Made by a program: the position numbers and the translations under genes. The notes beneath the pieces were generated by a model. That model had not been told where the DNA came from, ran no database searches, and saw nothing but the letters and a program-made list of their open reading frames with translations. From positions 1,674,001 through 1,738,000 of the forward strand of contig NZ_JAPDHU010000001.1 of the NCBI RefSeq assembly GCF_031921685.1: 64,000 bases of DNA, in the 5' to 3' direction. The stretch's first letter is position 1, and every line of letters starts with the position of its first letter. This document shows positions 62,279-64,000 of the stretch, in pieces. The DNA is from Terripilifer sp031921685 (GTDB taxonomy: Bacteria; Pseudomonadota; Alphaproteobacteria; Rhizobiales; Beijerinckiaceae).

Positions 62279-62880
62279 CCGATCAGGTCAAACCGGAAGG
62301 CGGCCAATCGTCGGACGGACATTCTTCGCGCCGCCTGCTGGCGCTGATCCCGCTGGTGGCGTTTTTGGGCCTGGCGCTGCTGTTCTTCTTCCGCCTTGGC
62401 GCGGGCGACGCTTCGCGCATTCCCTCGGCCTTGATCGGCAAGCCGGTGCCGCCCTTCAGCCTGCCGGCGGTGGATGGCACGGATCGCCCTGGTTTCAGCG
62501 ATGCGGACCTGCGCCAAGGGCGCGTTTCGATCGTCAATATTTTCGCCAGTTGGTGCGTGCCCTGCCGCGATGAACATCCGGTGTTGAGCAAGCTTGCTGG
62601 CGATCAAGCCTTGAATGCCAAGGGCGTGCGTCTCATCGGCCTCAACTACAAGGACGAGCCAGCCAATGCAGCGCGCTTTCTGAAAGAGCTGGGCAACCCC
62701 TACGCGCTCATTGGCGGCGACAAGCCGGGCCGGGCATCCATCGACTGGGGCGTCTACGGCGTGCCGGAGACGTTCGTCGTCAAGGGCGATGGTACGATCG
62801 CCTTCAAATTCGTCGGGCCGTTGAGCGAGACGAGCCTGCGCAGCGTGCTGATGCCGGAAATCGAGAAGGCGCTGCGCTGA
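62275..62880 (+). CDS. ccmG: Thiol:disulfide interchange protein CcmG/DsbE
   Basis: The 201-residue protein has an N-terminal membrane anchor (LLALIPLVAFLGLALLFFF) and a periplasmic thioredoxin domain with FASWCVPCRDEHP as active site and GVYGVPETFVV (cis-Pro). It reduces the heme-binding cysteines of apocytochrome c. It ends the ccmCDG unit. Confidence 0.93.
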   Translation: MTDQVKPEGGQSSDGHSSRRLLALIPLVAFLGLALLFFFRLGAGDASRIPSALIGKPVPPFSLPAVDGTDRPGFSDADLRQGRVSIVNIFASWCVPCRDEHPVLSKLAGDQALNAKGVRLIGLNYKDEPANAARFLKELGNPYALIGGDKPGRASIDWGVYGVPETFVVKGDGTIAFKFVGPLSETSLRSVLMPEIEKALR

Positions 62881-62900
62881 GCAGTTAAGCGGAAGCCTAG

Positions 62901-63019
62901 GTGTCATACCGGACGCCGAAGGCGATCCGGTATCCAGGGCGCGTGATAGAGGCGACCGAGATTGCAGCGGTTGCCCGTGGTTCCCGGATCACTTGCTACG
63001 CAAGTGTCCGGGATGACAC
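62901..63019. repeat. Convergent-junction repeat, copy E
   Basis: The shortest copy, between ccmG (+) and yciB (-). Left hairpin: outer ACCGGA/TCCGGT (both sides changed together), inner CGCC/GGCG, loop GAA. Right hairpin: outer CCCGGA/TCCGGG, inner CACTTGC/GCAAGTG, loop TAC. Confidence 0.82.
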
Positions 63020-63032
63020 CGAGGTTGCGGCT

Positions 63033-63692
63033 TTAGCTTGCGTCTGGATCCTTGATCTCATGCTTCAAGATCAACGGCACCTGCGCCAGCGCGAAGATGA
63101 CGGTGATCGGCATGATGCCGAACACTTTGAAGCTCACCCAGAAATCCGTCGTCTGCGTGCGCCAGACGATTTCATTGAGCGCGGCGAGGACGAAGAAGAA
63201 CAGGCCCCAGCGAATGGTGAGCTTGCGCCAGCCTTCCTCCGTCAGATGCATGACGGAATCGAGCACCACCGGCAGCAACAGTTTGTTGAAGGCCAGCGAG
63301 CCGAGCAGAATGGTGCCGAAAATGACGTTGACGATGGTCGGCTTCAGTTTGATGAACAGATCGTCGTGAAAGAAAAACGTCAGCGCGCCGAAGAAGACGA
63401 CGGCGATACAGGTGACGACGGGCATCACCGGCAGATGTTTGGTCAGCCGCCAGGAAATGAACAGCGAGACGACCACGCTGACCATGAGGACAAGCGTGGC
63501 GCCGAAAATGCCGGCCTTCTCGCCTTCGAGCAGCGAGGCGGGCATGATCGGTTCGAGCAGCGGGCGAAACAGCGCCGGGCGTGAATTGGCCAGAAAGAAC
63601 AGAACCAGCGGTCCCATTTCGAGGACGAGTTTCAGCATCGGGTTCTGTTTGGGCGGCGCGGTGCGCGCGGCGGTGGTCGGTTCGGTGGTCAT
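63033..63692 (-). CDS. yciB: Inner-membrane-spanning protein YciB (septation protein A)
   Basis: The 219-residue protein has five to six membrane helices and the family pattern KLVLEMGPLVLFFLANS, KPTIVNVIFGTILLGSL and FWVSFKVFGIMPITVIFAL. It affects cell-envelope integrity and division. ATG 63692 shares its first base with the last base of the ftsY stop (TGATG), so it is translated with ftsY. Confidence 0.9.
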   Translation of the reverse strand: MTTEPTTAARTAPPKQNPMLKLVLEMGPLVLFFLANSRPALFRPLLEPIMPASLLEGEKAGIFGATLVLMVSVVVSLFISWRLTKHLPVMPVVTCIAVVFFGALTFFFHDDLFIKLKPTIVNVIFGTILLGSLAFNKLLLPVVLDSVMHLTEEGWRKLTIRWGLFFFVLAALNEIVWRTQTTDFWVSFKVFGIMPITVIFALAQVPLILKHEIKDPDAS

Positions 63693-64000
63693 CAAATATC
63701 CTGTACTTCGTCGAGCCCGGCGATGGCGCGGGCAAAATCACGCGCGGCGAAGGGTTCGAGATCGTCCATCTGTTCGCCGACACCGATGAAATGCACCGGC
63801 AGACGGAATTTTTCGGCAATGGCGACCAGAATACCGCCACGCGCCGTGCCGTCGAGCTTGGTCATCACCAGGCCGGTGACGCCAGCCTTCTGGCCGAAAA
63901 TCTCCACCTGCGACATGGCGTTCTGGCCGACGGTGGCGTCGAGCACCAGCAGCACCGCATGCGGCGCCTGCGGATCGACCTTCTTCATGACGCGAACGAT
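63692..64000 (-). CDS. ftsY: Signal recognition particle receptor FtsY (3' part)
   Basis: Only the C-terminal 102 residues are in the window. GTPase motifs visible: LLVLDATVGQNA, TKLDGTARGG (G4) and GVGEQMDDLEPF (G5 and closing loop). FtsY docks SRP-bound ribosomes at the membrane. It is upstream of and overlaps yciB. Confidence 0.95.
   Translation of the reverse strand: MVRVMKKVDPQAPHAVLLVLDATVGQNAMSQVEIFGQKAGVTGLVMTKLDGTARGGILVAIAEKFRLPVHFIGVGEQMDDLEPFAARDFARAIAGLDEVQDI

Noticed and set aside
62901..63584. 227-codon plus-strand frame starting in repeat copy E
   Set aside because: It reads through the repeat and then antisense to yciB; Asp/Arg/Gln-rich shadow composition.

Overview
The window reads as a chromosomal segment of a GC-rich alphaproteobacterium, most likely of the order Hyphomicrobiales (Rhizobiales). 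Evidence: rhizobial-type cellulose genes (bcsS, bcsN), the order acnA-ccmAB...ccmCDG-yciB-ftsY, asd near leuB, an IalB-family protein, and many aromatic-catabolism genes with periplasmic binding proteins. I saw no rRNA, tRNA, CRISPR array, transposase or phage gene.

Layout. 1-3.1 kb: start of an unidentified gene, an Rsm22-type rRNA methyltransferase, and a secreted TPR protein built from four tandem modules. 3.1-10.7 kb: a seven-gene minus-strand operon that I read as the CoA-dependent aerobic 2-aminobenzoate (anthranilate) pathway (CoA ligase, fused flavin monooxygenase/old-yellow-enzyme reductase, enoyl-CoA hydratase, acyl-CoA dehydrogenase, SDR, RidA-like protein, MarR regulator), with a recognisable promoter and repeated operator-like boxes. 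10.9-16.3 kb: IalB-like protein, then cyclase, two-domain VOC dioxygenase-like protein, FAH hydrolase and ACMSD-type amidohydrolase, a probable second ring-degradation set. 16.4-27.6 kb: cellulose locus bcsS, bcsA-bcsB-bcsZ-TPR-bcsN. 27.8-33.5 kb: Rieske ferredoxin with two amidohydrolases, a binding protein with maleylacetoacetate isomerase, an alpha/beta hydrolase. 33.5-37.2 kb: elongation factor P and both of its lysine-modification enzymes, EpmA and EpmB, with a HigBA toxin-antitoxin pair between them. 37.2-49.3 kb: MscS-type channel, CAP lipoprotein, glutamine amidotransferase, SDR, an orphan molybdenum hydroxylase large subunit, small secreted proteins, asd, a MetE-like protein, a Sel1 protein. 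49.5-64 kb: leuB, acnA, ccmAB, then a 6-kb catabolic block (cytosolic Pht5-like protein, class II aldolase, TctC-type binding protein, LigB dioxygenase, two paralogous binding proteins), then ccmCDG, yciB and the 3' end of ftsY.

The most striking non-coding structure is a dispersed repeat of about 120-155 bp in five copies. Every copy lies between convergent genes, each copy is made of two mirror-image hairpins, and the hairpin stems differ in sequence between copies while keeping base-pairing. Of eight convergent gene pairs in the window, the five with room for an element have one; the other three have gaps of 0-12 bp. A role as a bidirectional terminator or 3'-end processing element is the simplest reading.

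Start codons were chosen from Shine-Dalgarno sites, overlaps with upstream stops and family length. Functions beyond well-known families are inference from context, since no searches could be run.
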